From the NCBI RefSeq assembly GCF_026552795.1, contig NZ_JANFPI010000001.1, positions 744,001 through 808,000 of the forward strand: a stretch of DNA of 64,000 nucleotides, in the 5' to 3' direction. The DNA comes from Ectorhizobium quercum. Lineage in GTDB: Bacteria > Pseudomonadota > Alphaproteobacteria > Rhizobiales > Rhizobiaceae. Below are positions 46,305 to 54,363 of this stretch, piece by piece (position 1 is the stretch's first letter; each line of letters starts with the position of its first letter). The notes under the pieces were generated by a model that was not told the DNA's origin, made no database searches, and saw only the letters and a list, made by a program, of their open reading frames with translations. Position numbers and translations under genes: made by a program.

Positions 46305-47312
46305 TTACCGGTTCGACATCCCCGCCATGCGGGTGTTGAGCCGCCCGCCGGCCACCTTTGCTGGGGCGAGCAGTGCGCCGAGCTTCTCCACTTCCGCCGC
46401 GCTGAGCACGATATCGGCGGCGGCGGCGTTTTGTTCCAGATGCGGCACCTTGCTCGCGCCGGGAATGGGCACGATGAAATCGCCCTGCGCCAGCACCCAG
46501 GCGAGCGCGAGCTGGGCAGGGGCGACGCCCTTTTCCCGCGCCATCTCTTCCAGCAGCGCGACCAGCGCCAGATTGGCGTCGAAATTCTCCGGCTGGAAGC
46601 GTGGCAGCGAGCGGCGGAAATCGTCCGCGGTCAGGGTGTCTGTGCTCTTCAGCGCCCCGGTCAGCGCGCCGCGCCCGAGCGGGCTGTACGGCACGAAGCC
46701 GATGCCGAGGTCCCGGCAGGTTTCCAGCACGCCGTTTTCCTCCGGGTCGCGGCTCCACAGTGAATATTCGCTCTGCACGGCGGCGATGGGGTGGATGGCA
46801 TGCGCGCGGCGGATGGTCTCGGCGCTGGCTTCCGAAAGGCCGAGCGCCTTCACCTTGCCCTCGCGCACCAGTTCGGCCATCGCCCCCACCGTATCCTCGA
46901 TGGGGACGGCGGGATCGACGCGGTGCTGATAATAGAGGTCGATGACGTCGGTATCGAGCCGTTTCAGCGAGGCATCGGCGACGGCTTTCGCGTTTTCGGG
47001 CCGCCCGTCCGTGCCGGTGATCATCTCGGCGGCGGGCTTGTCCGGATCGATGCGGAAGCCGAACTTGGTGGCGATGACGACCTTGTCGCGCACCGGCTTC
47101 AGCGCCTTGCCGACGAGGATTTCGTTCCTGTAGGGGCCGTAGACCTCCGCGGTGTCGAACAGCGTGATGCCGAGATCGACGGCACGGTGAAGCGTGGCGA
47201 TGGCGGTGCTTTCGTCGGAAGAGGGGCCGTAGGCATGGCTCATGCCCATGCAGCCGAGGCCGAGGGCTGAAACGGTGAGATCGGAACCGAGGTGACGGGT
47301 GTTCATGGTCAT
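46305..47312 (-). CDS. Aldo/keto reductase
   Basis: A 335-residue NADPH-type aldo/keto reductase. [14 protein letters not shown] and [21 protein letters not shown] place the catalytic Asp and Tyr. [11 protein letters not shown] gives the Lys, and [21 protein letters not shown] the His. The C-terminus has [21 protein letters not shown]. This is the YakC/AKR13-like form. It is divergent from a LysR regulator that probably controls it. The substrate is unknown. Confidence 0.9.
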   Translation of the reverse strand: MTMNTRHLGSDLTVSALGLGCMGMSHAYGPSSDESTAIATLHRAVDLGITLFDTAEVYGPYRNEILVGKALKPVRDKVVIATKFGFRIDPDKPAAEMITGTDGRPENAKAVADASLKRLDTDVIDLYYQHRVDPAVPIEDTVGAMAELVREGKVKALGLSEASAETIRRAHAIHPIAAVQSEYSLWSRDPEENGVLETCRDLGIGFVPYSPLGRGALTGALKSTDTLTADDFRRSLPRFQPENFDANLALVALLEEMAREKGVAPAQLALAWVLAQGDFIVPIPGASKVPHLEQNAAAADIVLSAAEVEKLGALLAPAKVAGGRLNTRMAGMSNR

Positions 47313-47411
47313 GGGATCGCCTTTCTTGAAGAGGATGGACAGATCATAGATCTCCGCGACTGAAAGAATAATCCGTGCAAATGAGTGATGGCTGTTCTAT
47401 CTGTTGTAACA

Positions 47412-48302
47412 ATGCATCGGAACCAGCTCTCCCAGCTTGCGGTCTTCGCCATTGTCGCGGAAACGCGCAGTTTCCGGAAGGCGGCGGCCGAACTCGGCAT
47501 CGCGCCCTCCGCCGTCAGTCATGCCGTCTCGGCGCTGGAGGAGGGGCTCGGCGTGCGGCTGCTGGCCCGCACCACCCGCAGCGTCGCGCCGACGGAGGAG
47601 GGCAGGCTGCTGCTCGATACGCTCGGACCCGCGCTCTCCGATATCGGCTCAACGCTGGAAGAACTGGCCGAACGCCGCCAGCGTCCCGCCGGGCGGCTCG
47701 CCGTCACCATGCCCCGGCTGGCGGCGGAGGAACTGATCGTGCCGCGGCTCGGCGAATTCCTGCGGCTTTACCCGGATATCGCGCTCGACATCAGCACGGA
47801 CGACCGTTTCGAGGATATCGTTGCCGAGGGCTACGATGCGGGCCTGCGGCTTGGCGAAAGCCTTGAGCAGGACATGATCGCGGTGCACGTCAGCGGCCCC
47901 CGGCGCGGTGCGGTGGTCGGCTCGCCCGGCTATTTCGCGGAGCATCCGCCACCCGAACATCCGCAGGATCTTGCCCGCCACCGCTGCATAAGACGCCGCT
48001 TTTCCAGCGGCCGGCTCTATCGCTGGGAACTGGAAAAGGACGGCAAGGTGCTGGTGGCCGATGTGCAGGGACCGCTGATCCTCGCCGACCAGAGCCTGAT
48101 CCTCGCGGCGGCGCTCGATGGCGCGGGGCTCGCCTTCGTCTTCGAACAGCGCGTCGAGGAGGATATCCGGGCCGGCCGCCTGATCCGCGTGCTGGAGGAC
48201 TGGTGCCCGCCCTTCGACGGCTTCTACATCTATTATCCGTCGCGGCGCCAGATGCGCCCGGCGCTGCGCGCTTTCGTCGATTTCTTCCGCTGCGCGGAGT
48301 GA
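47412..48302 (+). CDS. LysR-family transcriptional regulator
   Basis: A 296-residue LysR protein starting MHRNQLSQLAVFAIVAETRSFRKAAAELGIAPSAVSHAVSALE, the normal helix-turn-helix beginning. In-frame GTG and ATG codons at 47385 and 47388 are possible but would add nine foreign residues. It lies 100 bases from the aldo/keto reductase start on the other strand, so it probably regulates it. Effector unknown. Confidence 0.9.
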   Translation: MHRNQLSQLAVFAIVAETRSFRKAAAELGIAPSAVSHAVSALEEGLGVRLLARTTRSVAPTEEGRLLLDTLGPALSDIGSTLEELAERRQRPAGRLAVTMPRLAAEELIVPRLGEFLRLYPDIALDISTDDRFEDIVAEGYDAGLRLGESLEQDMIAVHVSGPRRGAVVGSPGYFAEHPPPEHPQDLARHRCIRRRFSSGRLYRWELEKDGKVLVADVQGPLILADQSLILAAALDGAGLAFVFEQRVEEDIRAGRLIRVLEDWCPPFDGFYIYYPSRRQMRPALRAFVDFFRCAE

Positions 48303-48303
48303 A

Positions 48304-48750
48304 TCAGAAGCTGATCCGGTAGCGGATGTGGTCGTCCCACGCCACATACTGGTCGTAGAGTTTGCGCGCCGTGGCGTTGTTCTTGTGGGTGTGCCAGTAA
48401 AGGCGGCTCCAGCCGTTCCGTTTCGACAGCGCCACCAGATCGTCGAGCAGCGCCCGGCCGATGCCCCTGCCGCGCAGCTTTTCGTCGAGGAACAGGTCTT
48501 CCAGATAGCAGAGCGGCTCCTTCACCCATGTGCCCTCATGGGTGTGGCAAAGGGCGAACCCCTCCACCGCGCCGTCCACTTCGGCGACCCTGAGGAAAAG
48601 CCGCGATGCCGGGTCGAACACCCGGCTCCAGACCGAATCCGTGACCTCCGCCGGCACGTCGACACCGTAGAACGCGGTATAGGCCGCCCATAGGTCCCGC
48701 CAGCGGGCCTCGTCGGCGGGCGTGGCGTCGCGAATGACGACAGCCATCAT
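48304..48750 (-). CDS. GNAT-family N-acetyltransferase
   Basis: A 148-residue GNAT enzyme. The acetyl-CoA-binding motif is EDLFLDEKLRGRGIGRALLDDLVALSKRNG. The N-terminal VIRDATPADEARWRDLWAAY and the C-terminal YDQYVAWDDHIRYRI frame the fold. Its start overlaps the stop of the aldo/keto reductase gene (ATGA). The acceptor is unknown. Confidence 0.9.
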   Translation of the reverse strand: MMAVVIRDATPADEARWRDLWAAYTAFYGVDVPAEVTDSVWSRVFDPASRLFLRVAEVDGAVEGFALCHTHEGTWVKEPLCYLEDLFLDEKLRGRGIGRALLDDLVALSKRNGWSRLYWHTHKNNATARKLYDQYVAWDDHIRYRISF

Positions 48751-49697
48751 TCACCCGCCTTGTCGAGAAGCGCGACCACCTCGTCGGGCAGGGTGAGATT
48801 TGCCGCCGCGATCAGGCTTTGAAGCTGCGAAAGGCTGGTGGCGCTGGCGATCGGCGCGGTGACGCCCGGCTTGCGCAGCAGCCATGCGATGGCGATGGCG
48901 GCATGCGTCGCGCCGGTGATCCGCGCCGCCTCGTCGAGGGCGGCCAGAACCTTCGCGCCCCGCTCGTCGAAATAGGCGGCGACACGGTTTTCGCGCGCTT
49001 TTCCGACGGCGTCGTCCTTCGTCCTGTATTTGCCGGTCAGGAAGCCGGCGGCAAGGCTGAAATAGGTGATGACGCCGATCTTTTCCTCGATGCAAAGCGC
49101 GGCGAGCGGCCCTTCGAAGGCGTCGCGCTTGACGAGATTGTATTCCGGCTGGATGACGTCGTAGCGCGGCAGGCCGGCGGCCTTCGCCGCATCCAGCGAC
49201 GCCCGGAGTTGCGCGGCGTCGAGGTTGGAGGTGCCGATGGCGCGGATCTTGCCGGCCGTCTTCAGCCTGTCGAAGGCGGCAAGCGTTTCCTCATAGGGCG
49301 TGTTCGGGTCCGGCCAGTGCGAGAGGTAGAGATCGATATAGTCGGTCTGGAGGCGCTTCAGCGAATCCTCGACCGCCTTGACGATCCATTGTGCCGAAAG
49401 GTCGACATGGCCCTGCCCCATGTCGGAGCCGACCTTGGTGACGATGATCGCCTTGTCGCGGGAAACGCGGCCCGATTTCAGCCATTTGCCGATGATCGTC
49501 TCGCTCTCGCCGCCGGAATGGCCTGCAATCCAGCGGGAATAGACATCCGCCGTGTCGATGGTGTTGAGGCCGGCGTCGAAGAAGGCGTCGAGAAGGGAAA
49601 ACGAGGTCTTCTCGTCCGCCGTCCAGCCGAAGACGTTGCCGCCGAAAACGACGGGTGCAATCGAAAGGCCTGTACGGCCGAGTGGACGCAGTTCCAT
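48747..49697 (-). CDS. Aldo/keto reductase, second gene
   Basis: A 316-residue aldo/keto reductase beginning MELRPLGRTGLSIAPVVFGGNVFGW. The Asp/Tyr region is NTIDTADVYSRW, the Lys is in AIIVTKVGSDMG, and the His is in DYIDLYLSHWPDPNTPYEETL. The ATG at 49697 has GGAGGAA upstream; the open frame before it is not family-like. It is co-transcribed with the GNAT gene. Confidence 0.9.
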   Translation of the reverse strand: MELRPLGRTGLSIAPVVFGGNVFGWTADEKTSFSLLDAFFDAGLNTIDTADVYSRWIAGHSGGESETIIGKWLKSGRVSRDKAIIVTKVGSDMGQGHVDLSAQWIVKAVEDSLKRLQTDYIDLYLSHWPDPNTPYEETLAAFDRLKTAGKIRAIGTSNLDAAQLRASLDAAKAAGLPRYDVIQPEYNLVKRDAFEGPLAALCIEEKIGVITYFSLAAGFLTGKYRTKDDAVGKARENRVAAYFDERGAKVLAALDEAARITGATHAAIAIAWLLRKPGVTAPIASATSLSQLQSLIAAANLTLPDEVVALLDKAGE

Positions 49698-49791
49698 GTT
49701 TCCTCCGATGTTTTTCTGAAGCGATGCGCGAAATGGTTCGCACCATATTGGAAGAAGAGAAAGCCTTAGGCAATAAGCCGCAGTCGGTTGT

Positions 49792-50169
49792 TCACCGCCG
49801 GGCGAAGACAAGGCGGGAATAGCCGACGAAGCTGAGGCCCATCGCGGCGGCTGAGGCGAAGACCAGCGCGGCCAGCGGCTGCAATCCCGGAAGGCCGATG
49901 AGAAGCGCCGCATAGAATCCGTAATTGAACAGCGCCGTCACCGTGCCGACGGTGCCGTAGCGGATGCTCTCGGACAGCATGCGGCGGTTGGAACGCCCGA
50001 AGGTGTAGCTGCGGTTCAGGACGAAGGTGAAGCTCATGGCGGCGGCGATTGCCGCGATGCGCGCCAGGAACGGATCGGCCGGCGTGAAATGCAGGAGCGC
50101 CGAAAGCACCAGCGCATCGACCAGAAAGCCGCCGCCGCCGACGATTGCGAAGCGCGCGATGCGTTTCAT
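49792..50169 (-). CDS. GtrA-family membrane protein
   Basis: A 125-residue protein with four predicted membrane helices. FAIVGGGGFLVDALVLSALLHF at the start and FVLNRSYTFGRSNRRM in the middle are GtrA signatures. GtrA proteins are thought to flip polyprenyl-linked sugars across the inner membrane. Its start overlaps the stop of the glycosyltransferase gene (ATGA), so the two form a GtrB/GtrA-type unit. Confidence 0.88.
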   Translation of the reverse strand: MKRIARFAIVGGGGFLVDALVLSALLHFTPADPFLARIAAIAAAMSFTFVLNRSYTFGRSNRRMLSESIRYGTVGTVTALFNYGFYAALLIGLPGLQPLAALVFASAAAMGLSFVGYSRLVFARR

Positions 50170-51173
50170 GCCGCATCCTTTCTCCCGCTCGTCCCGGAGC
50201 GGTACCGGTCGCGCCGGCGCTCGCGGCTGGCCTCCGACTGGCCGATATAGGCAAGGCGCAGATGCTCGTAGCGGGCGCGCGACAGCGAATCCAGGATCAT
50301 GCCCGCCGTCAGGGCGAGGAAGGACAGCCCGATCATCGCCACCGACAGGATCCAGCTCGGCATGCGGCTGACCATGCCGGTGCGGAAGAACTCGGCAAGA
50401 ACGGGAATGGCGAAACCGAGGCCGATGCAGAAGCCGGCCCAGCCGAGCATGGCGAAAAACGCGAAGGGCCGCGTTTCTTTCATCAGCATGATAAACATCT
50501 TCAGGATCTTCCAGCCGTCGCGAAAGGTCGAGAGCTTGGATTGCGACCCCTCCGGCCGGCGGCCGTAGTCGAGTTCGATCTCGACCACCGGCAGCTTCAG
50601 GCGCGAGGCATGCACGGACATTTCCGTCTCGGTCTCGAAAGCGTCCGACATCGCCGGAAAGCTCTTCACGAAACCGCGGGTAAAGGCGCGGTATCCGGAA
50701 AAGATATCGGAGAAATCGTTGCCGAACAGGCGGCGGTAGAGCGAATTGAAGACGCGGTTGCCGAAGGCATGGCCCTGCCGGCCGGCATCGTCCGTGACAC
50801 CGCGCCGGGTGCCGACCGCCATGTCGGCGCCCTCGGCGATCAGGACGCCGACGAGCCTGCCGGCGTCGGCCGGCGCATAGGTGCCGTCGCCGTCCGCCAT
50901 GACGTAGATGTCGGCGTCAATGTCGGCGAACATGCGCCGCACGACATTGCCCTTGCCCTGCCGTCGTTCGCTGCGGACGATGGCGCCGGCCATCACGGCG
51001 GCCAGCGCCGTGCCGTCGGTGGAATTGTTGTCGTAGACGTAGATACGCGCCTGCGGCAGCGCCGCGCGGAAGCCGCGCACCACCTCCGCGATCGTCGCCG
51101 CCTCGTTATGGCACGGCAGCAATACGGCTATGTCCTGATCGCCGTTCATCGGCGAGGTCGGGGCTTCGGTCAT
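50166..51173 (-). CDS. GT2 glycosyltransferase, GtrB/DPM1-like
   Basis: About 335 residues. The GT-A domain starts IAVLLPCHNEAATIAEVV and has DNNSTDGT and the metal motif VMADGDGTYAP, with GNRVFNSLYRRLFG following. Two C-terminal membrane segments (about 250-275 and 290-315) match bactoprenol-phosphate glycosyltransferases. With GtrA downstream it would make and flip a lipid-linked sugar. The start at 51173 is tentative; 51212 is the alternative. Confidence 0.87.
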   Translation of the reverse strand: MTEAPTSPMNGDQDIAVLLPCHNEAATIAEVVRGFRAALPQARIYVYDNNSTDGTALAAVMAGAIVRSERRQGKGNVVRRMFADIDADIYVMADGDGTYAPADAGRLVGVLIAEGADMAVGTRRGVTDDAGRQGHAFGNRVFNSLYRRLFGNDFSDIFSGYRAFTRGFVKSFPAMSDAFETETEMSVHASRLKLPVVEIELDYGRRPEGSQSKLSTFRDGWKILKMFIMLMKETRPFAFFAMLGWAGFCIGLGFAIPVLAEFFRTGMVSRMPSWILSVAMIGLSFLALTAGMILDSLSRARYEHLRLAYIGQSEASRERRRDRYRSGTSGRKDAA

Positions 51174-51581
51174 GGGTCCACCCGGTATTCGATCATCATG
51201 CGACGGATTCATTCCGTTTCTCTGGCCTTTACTATTTCTTGAACAGGTTAAGGCTAGGTTTCGGACCGCCGAACATCGTGAAAGTAAGCCGGAAACATGA
51301 GGGTCAGGACCTGTTGAATTGACGCATTCTGTTCGAAGTCATGGGATTGGATGGAAGCAAACACGCGCAAGGCAAGACCACATGGTCTTGTCGAGCATTG
51401 TCTGCGATCAGCCGGCCCATGACTTCGAACCCGAAGGGCGTTGCGGATTTCGCGCCCGGACGTCGTCGGGAAGATTTGAAAATGATCGGCATTTCCTGCA
51501 TCTTTCCTCCTCGCCGAACACGAAATCCGCGACGCAGAATGCGCCAATTCAACATGTCCTGACCCTGAGGAATCTGCGGAC
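51174..51581. other. Divergent promoter region carrying a palindromic element
   Basis: About 400 bases between the GT2 and GT-C genes. Most of it (51300-51566) is a single element with terminal and internal inverted repeats. Short open frames inside it have no coding signature. The remaining left part may hold the promoter of the GT2/GtrA genes. Confidence 0.5.
51300..51566. repeat. Complex palindromic element with 32-bp terminal inverted repeats
   Basis: The ends 51300-51331 (AGGGTCAGGACCTGTTGAAT...) and 51535-51566 are inverted repeats matching at 30 of 32 positions. Inside, 51331-51345 and 51416-51430 form a perfect 15-bp stem that encloses an 8-bp hairpin (51373-51390). A further perfect 10-bp stem joins 51443-51452 with 51521-51530. 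A TGA flanks both ends. The structure fits a MITE-like mobile element or a structured transcript. No transposase is encoded. Confidence 0.75.
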
Positions 51582-53450
51582 ATGACGAACGCATTTCACC
51601 TGCCTGCCGGAACGCGCCGCGTCGATTCCCTGATAGCCGGCGAGGACCGGCTCTGGTGGAGCCGCCTGTCGCTGATGACGGTGCTTTTCAGCCTGGCCGC
51701 GATCTCCACTGTCCTGTTGCTGACCGTGCCCGGCGCCACCGATTATGTCGGCGCCGACAATGACGACGTGATGCGTCTGGTCGTCGTGCGCGATCTTCTC
51801 GCCGGTCAGGGCTGGTTCGATGCGATGCAGTATCGCCTCGGGCTGGCGGGTGGAACGCTCATGCACTGGTCGCGCCTGATCGACGCGCCGATTGCCGGCC
51901 TGATCCTGTTTTTCGGCCTGTTTCTCGACGGGACGGCCGCCGAGGCGGCGGCACTCGCGGTCTGGCCGCTGGCGCTCGTCCCGCCGCTGATCGGCTGCGT
52001 CGGGCTCGGCGCCCGCCGTCTCGGCGGTGCCGGGGCCATGAACGTCGCCATGAGCTTCACGGTCATTCTGGTCGTGACCTCCAACCGCTTCCTGCCCGGC
52101 TCCATCGATCACCACAACCTCCAGCTCGTCCTGATCGCCGGATTGGCCGCCGTGCTGTTGGATCGCCGCTACGGCGCCGTCAATTATGCTGTCGGCGGCG
52201 TTCTGGCGGCGCTGGCGCTCGCCATCGGCGCGGAAACGACGCCTCTGCTGGCCGTCATCTGCCTTGCGGTCACGGGCCTGTGGCTCGTGCATGGCAAGGC
52301 GTTCGAAAGGGCTGCTTCCGCCTTCGGCCTGTCGCTGGCCCTTTCCGTCACCGTCCTGTTTCTGGCGACCGTGCCGCCCTCGCGCTATGCCGTGGTGACG
52401 TGCGACAGCCTTTCGCTCGGCTTCTATGGCCTGTCGGCGCTGGGCGGCGCGCTGATGTTCGTCTCCGCCCGCCATGCCAGCGGCTGGAATATCCGCCGGC
52501 GCCTTGCCGTCGTCGGCGCCAACGGCGCCATCGTCCTTCTGGCCGCGCTGGCTCTGGCGCCGCAATGTCTCGGCAGCCCGCTGGCCGATCTCGATCCGCT
52601 GCTCGTGTCCCTGTGGCTGAACAAGGTGACGGAGGCGCAGTCGTTTCTGGCGACGATCCGCTCGGAACCGGCGACGGCCGGCGGCTTCTATGCGGTCGGC
52701 TTCTTCGGCATGGCGGTTGCGCTGTCGCGCGTGCTGCTCGGCGATCGCGTCGAAGGCCATGCCATCCTGTTCGCGCTCATTCTCGCGGCCTGGGCCGTCG
52801 CGCTGGTTCAGGTGCGCGGCGCGATCTTTTCCAACCTGCTCGTCATCCTCCCGCTCTCGCTGCTCGTCGCGGAACTCCGCCGGCTTTCGAATGCCGAGCC
52901 GGAGAACATGGCCGCCGGGTTCTTCTTCCTGACCGCGACGCTCGCGTCCGTTCCGGCCGTCTGGGTGTTCGGCGGCGCCTTGCCGAGCGAAGGCATCAAC
53001 GGCATCGTGCAGCGGTTCCGCGCGCCGGTCGTCGCCCCCGCCGTTGCCGGTGCGGAGGCGGGCGCGTGGCGCTGCAACGGCGAGGACGCGCTGTCCGGCC
53101 TCGCGGCCCTGCCGCCGGGCGTCGTCGCGGCGCCCTCCAATCTTGGAGCGTCGATCCTGCGTTTTTCCGGTCATCGCGTCCTGACGGCACCCTATCACCG
53201 CAATCAGCCCGGCATGCTTACCGAACTGCATATCGGGCTGGCCATACCGCGTGAAGCTGAAGCCTTCCTGCGTGGCGCCGGGGTCACGGTCGTCGCCTTC
53301 TGCGCCGACGACCCGCAGACGCGACAGATCGCCGCTCTCAAGCCCGACGGGCTCTATGCCGGTCTCGCGGCGGGCCGGGTTCCGGCCTATCTCGAACCGC
53401 TGCCGACGACGGCCGGCGCGGGATTGCAGCTTTTCCGCGTCAGGCCGTAG
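51582..53450 (+). CDS. GT-C-type membrane glycosyltransferase-like protein
   Basis: A 622-residue protein with about 11-12 membrane helices and a C-terminal soluble domain (about 480-622). The first periplasmic loop has ADNDDVMRLVVVRDLLAGQGWFDAMQYRLG, with an acidic D-D pair like the catalytic loop of GT-C enzymes, followed by MHWSRLIDAPIAG. It resembles oligosaccharyl- or lipid-sugar transferases (STT3/PMT-like), but I do not recognise a named member. Opposite it lies a GtrB/GtrA pair, so it may transfer the flipped sugar to a surface polymer. A GAGG site precedes the ATG. Confidence 0.72.
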   Translation: MTNAFHLPAGTRRVDSLIAGEDRLWWSRLSLMTVLFSLAAISTVLLLTVPGATDYVGADNDDVMRLVVVRDLLAGQGWFDAMQYRLGLAGGTLMHWSRLIDAPIAGLILFFGLFLDGTAAEAAALAVWPLALVPPLIGCVGLGARRLGGAGAMNVAMSFTVILVVTSNRFLPGSIDHHNLQLVLIAGLAAVLLDRRYGAVNYAVGGVLAALALAIGAETTPLLAVICLAVTGLWLVHGKAFERAASAFGLSLALSVTVLFLATVPPSRYAVVTCDSLSLGFYGLSALGGALMFVSARHASGWNIRRRLAVVGANGAIVLLAALALAPQCLGSPLADLDPLLVSLWLNKVTEAQSFLATIRSEPATAGGFYAVGFFGMAVALSRVLLGDRVEGHAILFALILAAWAVALVQVRGAIFSNLLVILPLSLLVAELRRLSNAEPENMAAGFFFLTATLASVPAVWVFGGALPSEGINGIVQRFRAPVVAPAVAGAEAGAWRCNGEDALSGLAALPPGVVAAPSNLGASILRFSGHRVLTAPYHRNQPGMLTELHIGLAIPREAEAFLRGAGVTVVAFCADDPQTRQIAALKPDGLYAGLAAGRVPAYLEPLPTTAGAGLQLFRVRP

Positions 53451-53481
53451 GCGCAGCGGGTTCGGCTGAAGGTGCATGAAA

Positions 53482-53523
53482 CGACCGAAGCGCTCCGTCA
53501 TCCCTGAAGGAGCGCTTCGGTCG
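53482..53523. terminator. Bidirectional hairpin between convergent genes
   Basis: CGACCGAAGCGCTCC, a 12-base loop, GGAGCGCTTCGGTCG: a perfect 15-bp stem 32 bases after the GT-C gene and 32 before the end of the small membrane gene. There is no T run, but the position suggests it ends transcripts from both sides. Confidence 0.6.
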
Positions 53524-53554
53524 GTCCGCGCGGTTGCGGGAAATGCGGGTCGGA

Positions 53555-53791
53555 TCAGCGCGCTTCTTCGGCGCTCGGTTCCTCGCCGGCAATGCGGACG
53601 CAGATGTTGGCGATCAGGCCGACATTGTAGCCGCCGATGGCGACGAGCAGCGCCATGAGGGAGGCACCGCCGCCCAGTGTGGCGGCCAGCGCGAAGGTCA
53701 CGAGAATGGCGACGGAGGCGGCCACGACCGAGAGGATGGAACGTGTGAGCCCGGCGGCCAGCCCGATTCCGAACGTTGCGACGAAGATCAT
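53555..53791 (-). CDS. Small two-helix membrane protein, 78 residues
   Basis: A small protein with two or three hydrophobic segments (MIFVATFGIGLAAGL, ILSVVAASVAILVTFALAATLGG, LMALLVAIGGYNVGLIANICVRI) and a short charged tail (EEPSAEEAR). No family recognised. It follows the GTA-type spike gene on the same strand 112 bases away, so a phage-related role such as holin-like activity is imaginable but unsupported. Confidence 0.6.
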   Translation of the reverse strand: MIFVATFGIGLAAGLTRSILSVVAASVAILVTFALAATLGGGASLMALLVAIGGYNVGLIANICVRIAGEEPSAEEAR

Positions 53792-53903
53792 TGCGAATAT
53801 CCCTGTTTTCTTGATTGTCGTCAGAATAGCCGTGAACCGTTAAAAAAACGGGCCCTGACAAGGGTTAACGCTTTGTTTCGGTGTTCGAAATCGGGAAATG
53901 GCC

Positions 53904-54167
53904 TCAGATGAGGGCGACGATTGCCGTGGCGGTCGTGCCGGTGGCGTGAACCCGGCTGACGCGCAGCGGCAGCAGGCTGCCGGCCGGAACGGCGCCGAGG
54001 CTCACGCTGTCGCCGGACAGCAGCGTCACGGCGAGGTCGCCCGCACCGCCGACATAAAGGGCGCGGCTCGGCTGCGCCAGTTCGGCGCCGTCCGATGGCG
54101 TGACGGCAAAGCCCGCCGTGGCCGGACCGGAAAGCGAGGGGTGGGTGTTGAGGAAAGGATCGCTCAT
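53904..54167 (-). CDS. GTA-type spike base protein (RCAP_rcc01079-like)
   Basis: An 87-residue protein. PFLNTHPSLSGPATAGFAVTPSDGAELAQPSRALYVGGAGDLAVTLLSGDSVSL and the C-terminal LPLRVSRVHATGTTATAIVAL have the pattern of the small beta-sandwich proteins at the base of the head spike of Rhodobacter gene transfer agent. An AGGAG site precedes the ATG. No capsid, portal or tail gene is near, so it is a lone gene. The call rests on remembered similarity of the alternating VGGAGDLAV/GTTAT pattern. Confidence 0.6.
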   Translation of the reverse strand: MSDPFLNTHPSLSGPATAGFAVTPSDGAELAQPSRALYVGGAGDLAVTLLSGDSVSLGAVPAGSLLPLRVSRVHATGTTATAIVALI

Positions 54168-54363
54168 TCTGTGCTCCTGAAGGGTTGCGTCGCAGGGGAA
54201 GTATGGCCTTGGCCGCAGGCAGGGCGGACGACGCCGGCATCAACCCATTGAACGGACAGGGGCGGGCGGCGCGATTATGCCCGCCCGGCTTTTCCCGAGG
54301 AATTCGCCAGATCGGCTGCGAAAAGACGCTGCAATTTGCATCTGCCATGCGATATTTGCGGCC

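Noticed and set aside
51319..51585. Short open frames inside the palindromic element
   Set aside because: They run in several frames across the inverted repeats, have no ribosome binding site and show no family resemblance.
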